Below are positions 1 through 13,753 of a stretch of 64,000 nt of DNA, one piece after another (within the stretch, counting starts at the first letter, position 1; each line of letters starts with the position of its first letter). This DNA comes from Chamaecyparis obtusa (lineage: Eukaryota; Streptophyta; Pinopsida; Cupressales; Cupressaceae). The notes under the pieces were generated by a model. It worked only from the letters and a program-made list of their open reading frames with translations, did not search any database and was not told where the DNA came from. The position numbers and the translations under genes were made by a program. The stretch covers positions 310,001 to 374,000 of the forward strand of contig BSBK01000965.1 of the NCBI GenBank assembly GCA_027943335.1. The letters run 5' to 3'.

Positions 1-1926
1 CCCTTAAGACACACTTGAGCATTCCAATGTGTCAAAAGGGGCCATTCTAGATTATTTAATGCTTCTAGTGAATTGAAATTTAGTTCTTATAAAGATGATA
101 TGTTAGTGAATGACTTCTTGCTAATACTACTCTTCCACCAAATCTAGAGTTCAATCCTTTTGTGGATCTACAGGCTTAATTGTGAGCCCATAGGATTGGG
201 AAAGAGAAAAATGTGATTGTATATCAACTGATTACAAAATGTTCAGTTGATGAGAAAATATTGCGATGATCAAGAAGAAAATTGGCTATGGAAAATCTAG
301 TTATGAATTCTGTTAAGAATGAAACTATGAAGGAATTGCATGAATCACAAACCATGAAAATAACTTTCTGCAACAAAGAACATTCAATCTATATAATTTA
401 TTAGCTCTAAATTTAAATGTCTTATCAGCATTCATGGAAGAGATTTCATTAGCATCCATGGAAGAAATTTCATTAACTTCAGACAAAATCATCTAAAAAA
501 ATTCATTAACTTCACGCAAAATCATTTAAGATGGACAAAAAAAAAATCATATTACTCAGAAATGGTAGAGAAAGAAAATGAGATAAACCAAATTTATCAA
601 ATTCTTGCAATCCGAAGCTTCTCTCCGAGCACAAAATGACAAGCCATGGAGCCAAAATTATGGTGAAAATTAAATGAGTAAGTCACTCAGAAATGCGCAG
701 ACTACTTTAACGCATGATGATTTATAGAGAATTTATGATGGACTATGTTGTGCAAAAGCCTATAATCCCTGCCATATCTCAGAGTACTGATGAGAAGCAA
801 TGGCGAAAGTCTAAGACAGAGGCGGCACCGACATTGAAGCAGTAAGACATTCTTCATAATATTGGGGTGGCACCATCAAAACGGCAAGGCTTTCCTCATA
901 ATGTCATGCCACTGCTAATCTCTTCTATAAATTTATTAATGTGGTCAGTTCTACGATGCTTGCATAATTTCTAGTAGAGCTGCTCATTTTACCAAACCCT
1001 TCTCCGCTCTCCATAATCATCGATCGGTTCAAAGATCTATTTGGTTGTTCTTGTTTAACCTCCCAATGACTCTATTGAGCTATCGAATTATAAATAGGTG
1101 TGGTACAATTGTCTGGTTCAACCATAATCTATTTTGAGAACCTTTGCAATTTAGTGTTCCAGTTGAAAAAGTAGGGAAAGATACCATTTCACAGCCACAG
1201 GCGGTGGAAACAAAGTGATTCTCTTGCCCTCTGCTTCTGTAATCCACCTCTAATGAACTATTCTTCAAAGCCTCCATTTCTACGTAGCTAGGGTTTATGG
1301 CACCTATAAAAGGCACAACTATGCCCCTATAGGGACTCATGCTCGTGCTCAGAATCATATTATTTTCATGCGTTCCCTAACATTTAATACAAAGATTTAG
1401 CCAGCCGCCTTTAAAGACCTAGAAGAAATGAAAAATAAAAATTAGGCCAAAAATACATATCGCATTTTTGTATGTAGTACCATTAGCTTCAACAATCTAG
1501 TCGACTTCCTCTCCTAATGCTTGAAGAACTTCATTAACTTTTGCTCTGGGAGGAAGATTATAATTTCCATATTTTCGCAAGCCCTAAATTTTTTTTGTCA
1601 TTATTTCTCTCTACCTCTGCTCTCTCAATTTAGTATTCTCCCTCTCTGCTACAATTAGCTTAGCCATCCTTACCCACTCTTTAATAGAGATTCTCCAAAA
1701 TTTGTATACAAAGACATCCTATAGGAAAAAATGAAAAGTTTCCTAGAGAATATCCACAATTCGTATACAAAAGCATCATACAAGAAAAATGACAAAAAAT
1801 TAATAGCTAAAAGGTAAAATTTATCATTAACATCGGTAGTACCAAGGTCATACCCACTGTCAAATCCTGGCCTATGATGTGAAAAAGGAGAAAAGAAAGT
1901 AAAATGAAAGGGAAGTATGGATCAAA
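1..1926. other. Intergenic, no supported gene
   Basis: AT-rich sequence with scattered stops in all frames. A 92-codon minus-strand frame at 1080-1358 has no recognisable domain and I do not support it. Two short near-copies of a stretch containing gtatacaaa lie at about 1693-1735 and 1749-1792; otherwise I see nothing. Confidence 0.5.
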
Positions 1927-2775
1927 TAGCGATGGTGCATCAAATCAGATCAATATCATAATAAATGCAAAAAATACTATTATAGACAAAAATATTTGCA
2001 TATTAATGGGAAAGAGTGGGAAGAGCTTCTTGGATCCATGATAGAAGTTATAGATAAGGAGGAAGAGCTAGGAAGGGGAAAGCAGCAAAGGAAAGAAGTA
2101 AGATATGTGTGTGAGCCTATGTCAAATGATGATGATGAATACTCACCATCGGGTAGTAGCTCAAGTAGTGATAGAAGCTCTTCAGTGCACATGTACACTG
2201 ACACAAAAAATTTAGATAGAGAAGTAACAAGTGCTGTGGACTTATCCATAGAGCAATGTGAAATGAAGCCTCAAATTGGTTCATTAGCAGGAAAATAATT
2301 TGGTCATGCACTTCATTCTAGCACCACAAATATTTCTATTAGAAATGCCTATTCGTTAATGGCCTTGAATTTACAGGACTTGGGAAACCAGGTTACTCAT
2401 GTTCGGCAATATCCCTCAAATGTAAGTTCATTGCCACCTTTGGCAAGGCAGTCTCATTCCTCATTTTACAACAAAGGGCAGCCATCTATGGTCCAAGGTT
2501 TTAATTTAGCTGAAAAATGGAGAGCTTCTCAAGGTACTGATCTCTTTCATAGAGAAGTTCCTGATTCATCTCAAGATTCTCGTTTAGGTGACCAACTCCT
2601 TCGAGGTCCACAAATAGACCCATTGATTGCCCAAATTGGTAAAAGGGTAGATGCAATTTTTGAAAGAGTATCCCAATTGAAGAGAAATGGAAATTCTAGT
2701 GACCATAAAGTTATTGCAGATCTAATGGGTGTATCTTCTCCACTGACAAATATAACTGCATTTCCAGGGACTTGA
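1927..2775 (+). pseudogene. Unrecognised reading frame with one internal stop (terminal exon or gene relic)
   Basis: A single plus-strand frame stays open from just after a TAG at 1927 to a TGA at 2773-2775, apart from one TAA at 2296-2298. The upstream half is acidic then serine-rich (a DDDEYSPSGSSSSSDRSS stretch). The downstream half has a basic, helix-like segment (IGKRVDAIFERVSQLKR). There is no ATG at the 5' end, and an AG precedes position 1984, so this may be the last exon of a gene whose other exons I cannot see. The TAA fits CAA to TAA. I do not recognise the family. The composition, unlike a retrotransposon polyprotein, is the only hint of a host gene. Confidence 0.35.
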
Positions 2776-3720
2776 GTTTAAATGGAGACTATTTGTTCCC
2801 AAACATGCCCCAGTTGAGTAGATGAACCAGATGTTGCTTGAGTAAAGAAGATAGTGGTTTATTAAAGCATCTACATTATCCCACTTGCTATCAGTTACTA
2901 CTTTTTGAGCGGCTTGCCAATTGCTTCTGTGCAGGATTCCTATAATTTATATAGTCCTCATGCAAGTACATGCCAGTTTTTGTAAACATTTTTAGTTCTA
3001 AAGTGTTAGTGAGCAATATCAAAGAAAAGGTTCTTGCATGTATTATTTAGACACATCAATAAATTAGGAAACCAATTTTCTCCCATTACATGGTAGAAAT
3101 GCCTAGATTCACTTTGTCAGTATCAATAGGCAGCAAGATGAGGGAAGAAATATATTTGTGAAGAGGAAGTACAAATGTTACTATCCAAAACCATTTGGAG
3201 AGTAATATTCTTCTCCTGATTGTAATAAGAAACTCAAAATGTAGAAGACACCAAATAGTTGGGGCATTTATTTCCTATGACCTATGTCAATTTCAGTTCA
3301 ATTCCTAAGGATGCTATTCTCAATGTGCAAAAATAAACTGATGTGTTATTTTAAAATGGTGTTGACTGAAATTTATGAACATATGTCAAATATCCATTTT
3401 TTCCATAATTTGAAATAGAACCAGTGGCAATATAATCAAATTTGTGAATTTCACATCCAATCATTGGATGTTAATCAAAAGTACACCACAGTAATATAAA
3501 TTTGAACCGATAAACAATCTCGGTTTTACTTCAAACCTACTCCTATGTATGTGGGTTATTGGAGGTATCTACTAAACAATGTGTGGATCTGTAATGTCCC
3601 TATCTAGGACCTTACTCACTTTGCTTAAAACTCCTAATTAGAATTTGGATTTCTAATGCCTGCTATGATATTATTTAAGTTTGCCTTTCTCCTTACTGAT
3701 TAATATTGTAATGAATTGGT
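2776..3720. other. Intergenic, no gene seen
   Basis: AT-rich sequence directly 3' of the 1927-2775 frame. It may hold the 3' UTR of that relic, but I see no clear polyadenylation signal set or coding frame. Confidence 0.4.
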
Positions 3721-3734
3721 TATCCTTCCCCTTC

Positions 3735-4295
<561 letters not shown>

Positions 4296-4394
4296 GGCCA
4301 CCCATGAATTTTTTAAATGGCTGATTAATTTCCTTTGCTTCTTTTAATGGCCATCCATGATTTTTCTGCAATCTTCCAACCTTTTGTGCATAGT

Positions 4395-4765
4395 TGTAAA
4401 ATACATATTAATATATTATACATATAAAATAATATATAATATATAATTTAACATTTAATATTAATATATATTAAATAATATTTAAAATGTAAAAATGTAT
4501 ATTATATTATATTATATATAATATATAATCTAATATATAATTCTAATATATAGTTTTTGATATTAATATATAATTAAATAATATTTAATGTAAAATGTAT
4601 ATTATATAATATTTAATATATATAATATATAATCTAATATATAGTTTTTAATATTAATATATATTAAATAATATTTAATGTAAAATGTATATTATATAAT
4701 ATTTAATATATAATTGATATTATAAATATTTAATATATCTAATATATAGTTTTTTATATATAATA
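4395..4765. repeat. AT-rich tandem repeat
   Basis: About three diverged units of roughly 100 bp, each containing atatagttttt followed by ttaatatataattaaataat-like and tgtaaaatgtatatt-like blocks (near 4548, 4640 and 4743). The composition is almost entirely A and T. Confidence 0.75.
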
Positions 4766-5669
4766 TATCATATCAAGGATGGAGAAATGGGAGGGACAAA
4801 GTGGAGGGAAGGGAAAGTGAAAATTCAAAATTCTACCATCATATTCGGGTACCCAAAAATATCGGGTACCTGATTAGGCTTGGTATTGCCTTGTGCACCA
4901 AACCTACATGGTCAACTATTGAAATGTCTCAAATACATGTTTTTCCCCTGTTTCTCTGAGTTCAAGACTTCGATAATGTAGCTGACGACTTTTTTCTCAC
5001 CCGAATTTGATAAAATGAAAAGGGTATTTTAAGGATATTATCAGCTTTCTATCAATATAATTGTTGTCAAATTTTGAATTCAATAAGTAATTATTAGTTA
5101 TTTTCTAATTGAGCTACCTCTAAAGTGCTGATTTATATACTAATTGAAAAATGACTATAACTTTCAAATGGTATAACATTTTTGAAATTTGAAAAATGTG
5201 TCACATTCTATGCTTCTACTATAAGGGAAAAAAAGCTTCTCCTACTATAAGGAAATTTTTTTTTGAATTTTGTAAAGTTTTGAATGAGTTAAGGTGGTCA
5301 GACACGGGAGTTTTTTTATTCTGAAAATGTTGTAGCAGAAAATTCATAATTAATTATTTTTTTGGGAATAAAATTACAAAAAAATATGCGTCACATTCGG
5401 GCATGAGTCTACTACTTATATATTAAATCTTATAAAAAAATATTATTATTTGATCATGATTAAGGTGGTTAGACATACACCTACTTCTTATTTTTTTCCT
5501 AAAATTTTTGTACTACTGTATTGAAATCTATACTTTTCACCCATTATATTAATTTTTTTTTAGAAAAGGCCTAGTAGTTTAGAAACTACATTCAATTTCC
5601 TACAGATTCTATTCTCACAACTTTTTGGTATTAGGTTGATAGCTAGTTCAAATTTTCACGTCAAGTTGA
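4766..5669. other. Non-coding, two short direct motifs
   Basis: No coding frame. The motif ttaaggtggt(c/t)agacac occurs near 5288 and again near 5461, about 170 bp apart. If the gypsy element at 8.2-14.9 kb includes the env-like frame at 5.7-7.2 kb, its 3' LTR should be around here, but I find no copy of the sequence at 13754-14858. Confidence 0.35.
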
Positions 5670-7195
5670 CTAACCTTGATTTGCTGATTTTTCATTGCCA
5701 CTTTTGGGCAGAGTTTGGCCCCTCATGATATTGCACATACCCACCTGTTCCTTAAGAACTTCAATTTCCTCTTCCTTGTCATCTATCTCTTTATGTATTC
5801 TATTTCTTTTTTGTTTCCACCAAGTCTTCTGGAAAACAAACCGATGATATAAATTAAAGAGTATAGACTGTATTGTTGGCGGGCCAAATTCTTGTAGCTG
5901 GGCTTTCTTTCTCTTTTCTTTGGAAACTTTCTGAAAATACAAAGTTAACCATGTCAATTTTTAGGGCACAATAGACATATTGGAATAAATAGGGTATTGT
6001 GGAGGAGTCATTTGGACATCCTCAACAATGCTTTCTTGTGCCACATTAGGGCTTTGCTCAAATACACCCAGATCATCATGTGGTATGTTATCACCAAGTT
6101 CTTGCAAATTTTGGGATTCTTGTATAATTTTGGGAGATGAAGACACTTTTGTCTGCTTGGGGTAATTATCAGGAATGTACTCAACAAAAGACTCTAGAGT
6201 AGGTTTTGATATTGGAACATTTGGGTTTTCAAGGGAACTTAGAGACACTTGTCCTCACATTCGAGGACTTCTACACACCATTGTTTCCACAGCCACTGCA
6301 ATTTTCTTTTGGTGGGTTCTTTTTGGCCTTTGTGCTATAGGAATAGATGCTGCAAGAATAGATGTTGGAGGATTTGACCTTTTTCTTTTATTTCTTTAAA
6401 CTACAGGGTTTTGAATTTCACTTTCAAGGTTAGGGGTTTCTTCTCCAACTTTTCATTTTCCTTCATTTGTGGAAGAAGTAGGAACATTTCTTTCTGGAGT
6501 GGGCTTAGAAGGCCTATTTTCTTGGAATAATTTTGGCTCTTTTTCTTTTGTAGCTATTTCTACAGCAGGCTCAGAAGATTTCACATAATTTCCTAGGGGT
6601 TCCTCAGTAGGGTGAACCTAGGGTTGCAGTGTTTTATGCTAAACAAATTCTGACCATGGTAGGGGAGAGACATCCCTAAGGGATTTTTCAACTAGTAGTT
6701 TTATTAGGGAATGGTGGGTAACAGAATTTGCATTCCCCTTTTGAGTCTCCTCAACACCAATACTTAACATATTATACAAGAAATTAGGGACATTCACTTG
6801 GATATTATGCCTTATGCAGCTAAGTGGTTTAAAATGATGGGCATGAAAATTTGAAAATCTCCCTTCACATGTTAAGTACCTAATAATATGCATCACCAAT
6901 TCAATGAATGGTGGAGGAAGAGACAGTCTTTTGCATCCTTACTTGGTAATTTTCAAAGGAGGATCAGTTGGATGGAAGAACTAAGCTCGAGATGACCTAG
7001 TGTCATGCTCATTGGGGTAATGCTCTCCAATGACTGGCAACCTAGTGACCTCTACTATTCTTTCTTTGGTGGTGACAATCGTTAAACCCCATATAGTTGC
7101 TTGGCCCTCCTCAGAGGTACTCGTAAATTCAGCTGCTACTTCCTCATTAAAATTTGATAACTGAAGAAAATACCCCAACCAACCACATGTGTTAA
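5670..7195 (-). pseudogene. Env-like / plant-transposon-protein-type reading frame, degraded
   Basis: Four minus-strand open segments (6981-7178, 6639-6899, 5961-6248, 5670-5957) and the stretches between them all lie in one frame, broken by several stops, including TAG at 6981-6983, TAA near 6942 and TAA at 5961-5963. The N-terminal part reads WLGYFLQLSNFNEEVAAEF, then GLTIVTTKERIVEVTRLPVI. This is the layout I associate with the 'putative plant transposon protein' family often found in Athila-type elements as an env-like ORF. The middle is Pro/Ser/Lys-rich; the C-terminus has a charged helix (EIDDKEEEIEVLKEQV). It lies 1 kb downstream of the gypsy integrase on the same strand, where Athila elements carry an env-like gene. 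A weaker relative is at 22762-24092. The family name is from memory; the single decayed frame is seen directly. Confidence 0.5.
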
Positions 7196-8224
7196 ATCTC
7201 TAGACTACGTCGACATCTACAACTAAAATGCCATGGTGTACTGGCTCATGCCTTTGCAGTTGTCCACCCATTTGTTTTCAATATCTAGCCTCCAATTTTC
7301 TACTCACCAATTTCTTTGTTAATCTTTCAGTCTCTTGTGCTCTGCAAGTACCTTCTTTCCTTCTTTAAATTCAAACACTGACTTTTTATCTTTTAATTCC
7401 TCTATTATTTTAGCATGAATAATAATAATGACATTTTAACATAGGAAATTATAACTTTAAATGTGAGTTACAACATAATTTAATTATAATATTTTCAAGT
7501 CATATCAACTTTAGAAAATCAGAATTTGTAGTATGATAAATGTGTGGGAATAAAGGAAATTAATGAAACAAGGCCTGAGTACAACTTTGAAGTGACAAGG
7601 ATGTCTTAGTAATGACATTTGGAACTTATTACACTTCCCCTGCCACATATGAAACATTTACAAGTGTCCTCGCTTGGCACATTTAGCATGGGATGGGGAA
7701 CTGGTGTAATGCCTAAATGATATATTTATTGTAGTACTATATATAATTACTAAAATCTATGTGCTAAAAGTGAGTAAAGATTGAGAAAGTTTTACCTGAC
7801 AATTTTTTACCGTACGCGTGAAGAAAAGGTTGTGAGAGTGTAACTATTATGGCAGCCACATGTGGTAGCTGATGTGGCTTTTATTAAAAACATTGAAAAT
7901 CAAAAAGGTGGATGACGTGGATTGTGAGTGGATGGAAGAGAGAGAAATGAAATGGGTTGGAGAGAAGAAGAAAGAAAAGTGAATGGAGAAATGTACTTCA
8001 TATTAAATGAAGTTTTATTATGGTCGATCTTTGAATACATGTTATTTTGAAGCTGCAGGAAGAAGGCTTTCACCTTCTGCTGTAGGAAGTGTTACCTATG
8101 GTGCTACTGAAGTGTTTGTGTTGAACTGTTGTAGGAAGTCTTTCTTTGTTTGGGGCTTGTGATATAGGCACAACTGGTGGCTATTGAAGAATAGTTTGAA
8201 TTTCACTGGATCTAGTGTGGTCAA
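7196..8224. other. Non-coding spacer between integrase and env-like frame
   Basis: The integrase frame continues a short way past its stop at 8225 (weak similarity only), then I see no coding signal. It contains the words aggaagaagg and ccttct flanking 8060-8085 as a small imperfect hairpin. No LTR copy was recognised. Confidence 0.4.
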
Positions 8225-11200
8225 CTAGATTGCTCCATTATCAAGGATGTATTCAATTTCATACGGTCCCTTCCATCTGGTCATTAACTTTCTTGGAATC
8301 TCCTTGAATTTAGAATCATACAATAATGCCCAATCACCCACTTGAAACTGCTTGCTCTTAATATGGGAATCATGCCACCTCTTTTGTTGGTTTTGGATTA
8401 GCTGTGTGCACTCCAATGTAGATTTGTGCATTTCATCTAAGGAATTGAGGTGGAGAAGGCGTTCTATTTGTGTTGCAGGAAGATTGATATTTAATTCTAG
8501 AGTTGTACGCAATGTCTTGTGTTCAAATTCTATTGGTAACATTTCTACCTTCCCATATACTAATTTAAATGGGGTGAATCCTGTGGTTGTCTTCCAGGTT
8601 GTGCGATAGGACCAAACTACTTCAGTGAGTCAGCTACTCCAATCTCGGTGGTGCAACTGAACTATTTTTGTTAAGATGGCCTCAATTTCTCTATTTGTGA
8701 CCTCTACCTATCCATTTTCTTGTGGATGGTAAGGGCTGGACTTCTGATGCCTGATACTGTATTCCTTCATTAGTTCATTGATCAGATTTGAAGTAAACTA
8801 TTCTCCTTGGTCAGTTACAAGTTCTCTTGGCACTCCATAATGGGTGAAAATGTCCTCATACAAGAACTTTGCTACCTTTTGATCTCATGCATGCTGCATG
8901 GCTTTGACTTCCACCCATTTGGTCAGATAATCCGTGCATACTAGGATGTAAGATTTCCCATTTGAAGGAGGATTTATTGGACCTATGAAGTCCATGCCCC
9001 ATTTTTAAAATGGCGTTACCACCACTTGTGGGTTGAGGGGCATTTCATCTGATTTGGTTGGGCAACCCATCCTTTGAAATTTATCACATTTTCTTGTATA
9101 GCTGGTTGCATCCTTGTGAAGTGTTGGCCAGTAGTAACCTATTGTTAAGATGTTTAGAGCTAGTCTTTTTGTTGCAAAGTGGCGTCCACATGGATCATCA
9201 TGACAAGCATGGATTATATCATATGTTTCATCCTCTCTCACACATTGTCTCATAATTTGGTCTAGACTAGTATAAAATAAGATGTTATCAATCCATGAGA
9301 ATTGGAAAATTTTCTCTACAAGCATTCTTCTATCCTTTGGAGAGAAATGTGGGGGCATTTTACTAGCTGCAAGGTAATTAGCTATGCCAGCATACCATGT
9401 ATTTTTTACTACAATATGAAACAGGTGTTCATCAAGGAATGCATCATCAACCAGAGTAGTGTCTTCATCAGCATTCTAAATTCTAGACAAATAATTAGCC
9501 ACTACGTTTGCCTTCCCTGGCTTGTCAATAATGGTTATATCAAATTCTTGTAAAAGAAGAAGCCATCTTGCTAACCTGCTTGTGATAGTAGGTTTGTTCA
9601 TTAGATATTTGATTGCTGAGTGATTAGTGTCAACAAAGATGGGATAACCTATTACATAATGGAATAATTTGTTCAATGCATAAACTACAACAAGTAATTC
9701 TTTTTCAGTTACTGTGTAATTTAATTCTGGTCCATGTAGTCTCTTACTGATATAGTAAATATCATTCTCAAGGTTACTAGGCTTTTGTCCTAGCAAAACA
9801 CCTATTGAATAGTTTGAAGCATTTGTATGTATGTGGAATGGGAGAGACCAATCAGGTCCTTTAAGAATTGGTGCATTTGTTATAAGTGACTTGAGCTGCA
9901 TGAAGGACTCATCACATGCTAATGTCCATATAAAATCAGCCTCTTTGGTAAGAAGTGTGTATAGAGGACTAGCTATTTGACTGGAATTCTGAATAAAGCA
10001 CCTATAGTAACCAGCATGTCCAAAGAAAGATCTTACATATTTTTTCTTAGTAGGTGTGGGTAATGTGAGAATTACCCCAATTTTGGATGGGTCTACTTGG
10101 ATTCCTGTTGCTGAAATGAAATGTCCAAGTATAATGCCTTCTTGCATCAACATAAAGCATTTCTCACTATTGAGGGAGAGATTGTGTTCCTTGCATCTGA
10201 TCAACACTTTTTCAAGATTCGACAGAGCTTCTTCAAAGGTCACCCCAAATGCTGTAAAATCATCCATGTATATCTCCATGCAATCATGTGAAATGTCAAC
10301 AAAAATACTAATTACAGCTCTCTGGAATGTTGCTAGATCATTACACAACCCAAATGGTAGGATAGAATATGCATAAGTCCTCTAGGGACATGTGAATGTA
10401 GTCTTTTCTTGGTCCTTTGGAGCAATACTAATCTGATTTTATCCACTATATGCATCAAGAATGGAAAAATAATTTTTACCAGCTAAAGTATCAGGTACTT
10501 GATCAATGAAAGGTAAGGGGAAATGATCTTTCTTGGTGGCTCTATTTAATTCCCTATAATCTATATAGATTCTCCATTTAACCCCCTTTTTGGTCACTAT
10601 GACCAGAGGTGATACCCATTTACTATCATATATAGGATATATAAAGCCAACATCTAGCAACTTTTGTAACTCTATTTTGACTATCTCTCTTAATGCTGGT
10701 TTAATCATTCTCTGAGGCTGACGGAGTGGTAGACTTCATTGATATAAATCCCATGAGTATAGAGTGTGGGGTTTAGTCCCCTCATATCCCCATAGTCCCA
10801 TGCAAAGGATTTTTCATGTGTTTGTAGGAGCTTAGTTAATTGCTCCAACTGTTGTGAAGGCAACTTATTATTTACATGGAGGTTGTGACCCTTGGAAAGC
10901 TCAATAGTAGTTGTAAGGTCAAGCATGGATACTTTAGAGATAAGACTTGTAACTACTTCACAAGGTAGCAACTGATGGATAATATTAGGTTCTAAAGGAA
11001 AAATACAGTACTCAAAATGGTCCTCATATGTAGTTAACTCCAACACAGAGCTCTTAGATATGTCTTTGATCACAACACAGTCATTATTAAGATTGCTCTG
11101 AATTACTACATCTTCCTCTTGCCACTTAAGAAAGGATTGCCTATGTAACATCATGAGATGAACCATAAAGTTCAACTCTTCTTCCCCATCTCCTAAATCT

Positions 11201-11265
11201 AGTTGGGGTTGAGATGGAGGATATAATGCTAGTTTCTTAGTTGCTTTCCAATCTGAGATTGTCAT
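8225..11265 (-). pseudogene. Gypsy pol: RT, RNase H, integrase
   Basis: Segments 10439-10708, 9476-10348, 9005-9358 and 8225-8542 share one frame; 10705-11265 is the protease-RT linker in the preceding frame. RT motifs are seen in order: WVSPLVIVTKKGVKWRIYID, then the catalytic YMDD at about 10260-10272. RNase H keeps TEKELLVVVYAL, but the usual catalytic Asp (HTDAS in relatives) reads HTNAS, a G-to-A change. Integrase has an H/C-type N-terminal finger (IHACHDDPC ... RKCDKF), then WGMDFIGPINPPSNGKSYIL, and a C-terminal part ending WKGPYEIEYILDNGAI. Stops interrupt it at about 10439, 10381, 9476, 9005 and repeatedly between 8890 and 8600. It is non-functional. The role in an active element is reverse transcription and integration of the cDNA. 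Confidence 0.9.
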
Positions 11266-11307
11266 GTTCCCTAATCTACAACTAATGTTTGAGTCAGTTG
11301 TTGCTAA

Positions 11308-12126
11308 CTATGGACATCCTAGAATAATAGGGTAACCAAAAAGATTGACCTTTGGTGATAGAATCATGAAATCGACATGATATTCAAAGGAATCTAGGGA
11401 AACTATTATGTCTTCTATCACCCCATCAGGGGTGCTAGTGGAGCTATCTGCTAATTGACATTTTTTTGGAGTAGCTCGTAATCCTTCTATGCTTAGTTTA
11501 TTCACAGTATCCTTAGTCATTACATTAATGGCAACACCTAAGTCTATTAAAGCATTTTTGACAGACTTACCATTAATGATGATATTAAGAACTGAACTCC
11601 CTGGATTAGAATATTTTGGAATTACCAGTTTTCCCAACATAATATCAGGTAGTTGTCCTATAACATGAACTATTTTGGGATCCATTTTCTTTCATCTAGG
11701 CTTTTTGAGAAAAGCTTCCTTGATTGATTTTCCATAGATAGGAACATCCTTGATGGCTTGAAATAGAGGAATCTGGACATGCATGTTCTTTAGTTGGTCA
11801 AGGATATCAAATGGTTGGTCTTCTTTTGGTATAGGTTTGTCCAGGTTGAGCCTCTGAGGAAAAGGAGGTTTAACCGATGTCTAAACATTATTTGGGGCAA
11901 CTATATTTGGCAAAGCATTCTCTTGGAGTGATACTGATGTTGTAGGAAGGTTTGGCACTTCAGTGATAAGAGGTGGTTTAGGTGCGGGCAAGGTAGTACC
12001 CGATCTTAGGTGTATATTGGCTATGTTGAGAGCATAACCAACGTAATACTGAGCATCAGTAGCATACATTTCCTATTGTTGTTTTTGACTATTGGGATTT
12101 GGTTGTGGTTGAGCAGGTAACTGTGT
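11308..12126 (-). pseudogene. Gypsy gag-protease linker and aspartic protease
   Basis: Two open segments (11881-12069 and 11308-11685) and the sequence between them share the gag frame. The linker carries IHLRSGTTLPAP and an FPQRL block typical of Athila/Tat elements. The protease has KNALIDLGVAINVMTKDTV, where the Asp of the DLG-type active site is kept but the usual following Ala-Ser is changed, and the C-terminal VNLFGYPIILG strand. The frame stops with TAG at 11308 just where relatives have LG.PWLATT, that is, a Trp codon, so TGG to TAG is likely. Further stops are near 11881 and 11695. Confidence 0.8.
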
Positions 12127-13600
12127 CTACTTTTGAGGATTTGTATTTGCAAGTGGTGGCAAAGATGGATATCTAGCATTTAGATTAGGCCATTTTTGAG
12201 GTCCTCTCCATTGGTTAGTGGGCTTCCAATTTCCTTGTGGCGATTTCCATTGGTTTGGAGGTTGTGGCCATTGGGTTTGTTGTGGATTAAACCATTGATT
12301 TTGTTGATTATTGGGCCAGACATTATTCCAAGTAGGTTGAGTATACTGAGGAGGGCTTTGGACATTCTGGTTTTGCCACTGACTATTATAAGTATTTGGA
12401 ATTTGTAGTGGATCTTGAGGCATACCTTGTCTCGTGGCCCATGGCTGACGTTGAGCAACAAAGAACAGTTGCTCATCCTCTCCTTCTATCTTTAAGTACT
12501 CAGTTGGAAGGTGTTGTTTCTCCAGGTTCGTGACCAGCTTGAAATGACAATCCTTCTTTTGTTTATGGCAATAGGGACAATATTCAACAAGTTGTGCCTC
12601 CATGTTTGCATGCTTCTTCTTGATAGTCATCATGTCCAAGTGTGTAGCAACATCATTAATGATGTCTTTCTTGAAGTCTGATAGGAGGTTTGAGATTTAT
12701 ATCTTGGAAAGGTTGGAGCCACTTCCTTTTGCCCATGTTGGATGGAATCCTCTTCCTTTCTTTACTATTGCTTTGGAATAGTTCAAACAAATCTTCTTGA
12801 GATCATCCTAGGAAGACTGAGATATATCTCCTCCAGCCATGAGGTCCAATGGTTCTAGGTAGTTATCATTCACTCCTCTTAAAAATATTAGCTTTTGTGA
12901 ATCCTCTTGCAATGTATGTTGGGGATTCTTCTGGAAATTGTATAAGAAGTGTGATATGTAGTCCTCCAGGGTCTCATCTTCTTTCTACAACATTTGAAAG
13001 GTGTCATGTCCTTTTAAGTCACCACATTTTCAGTATTCCTTATATTTATGGATAAATAAGTCTCTCATCCCATCCCAATTAGTTACTACATTTTCTCCCA
13101 AGTCCATGAACCATCTGAGAGTTGACTCCTTCAGTGTCACTAGAAACAACTTAAGCTTATGACTATCAGTGTTATAGTCAAAACTTTGACACAAAATGTC
13201 AAATTCAAACAAAAAGGTGTTAGGATCCTCTGTAATAAGGCCATAGAACTTTGGTAGGGATGAAGTAGGTATGTTATTGAGATTAGGATAGTTGATAAGA
13301 CTTGGGATAGGAAATGGAAAGATAGGAGTTGCCATAACTGGAGGTGCTGGATAATGAAACTATGGCTGGCAAGTATTATTAACCAAAAGGTTCTGGTCAA
13401 TAGGTGTCCTAGATTGGAATTATTAAGGAAACTGGCTAATATCCCTGCAAAAGGGCTAAGGTCAAATGGATCAAGAGGATCTCCTTTTGTTGAAGATGAT
13501 GTAGCAAACTCAGGACTTGCATCAAGAAATGGTAACTCAAGTTCTTCAAAATCTTCTTTCAGTTTAACAGGTTCTTTTGGGAGAAATCTTCCATGAACAT
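12127..13600 (-). pseudogene. Gypsy gag
   Basis: The main frame covers 13030-13335 and 12127-12639. It contains KFYGLITEDPNTFLFEFDIL and LRWFMDLGENVVTNWDGM, the usual plant gypsy gag core. Downstream are a short Cys/His cluster (YCPYCHKQKKDC) and a long Gln/Trp/Pro-rich tail. Upstream of about 13410 the same protein seems to continue in another frame (a PEFATSSSTKGDPLDPFDLS segment at about 13440-13530), so at least one frameshift separates the N-terminus. Several stops (for example near 13030, 12990, 12810 and 12700) break it. Gag would form the particle that packages element RNA. Confidence 0.8.
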
Positions 13601-13731
13601 CTCACCTTCTTCAATGCATGCAAGTGGGTTGATGAACTTGTGAAGAAATCTCACAGCTACTCTCTATTGAGTAAGAACAAGAAACTAATCTTAAAAATAA
13701 ATGACTCATTAAGGCTCCTAGTTTGACACCA

Positions 13732-13749
13732 TCCCCAATAACGACGCCA
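13732..13749 (-). other. Primer binding site, tRNA-Asp type
   Basis: Read on the minus strand this is TGGCGTCGTTATTGGGGA. It matches 14 of 18 bases of the complement of the plant tRNA-Asp 3' end, which primes Athila-type elements. All four differences are C-to-T or G-to-A. It lies four bases from the proposed LTR end. Confidence 0.7.
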
Positions 13750-13753
13750 AAAA

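Noticed and set aside
1080..1358. 92-codon minus-strand frame
   Set aside because: No domain, no homology recognised and no supporting context.
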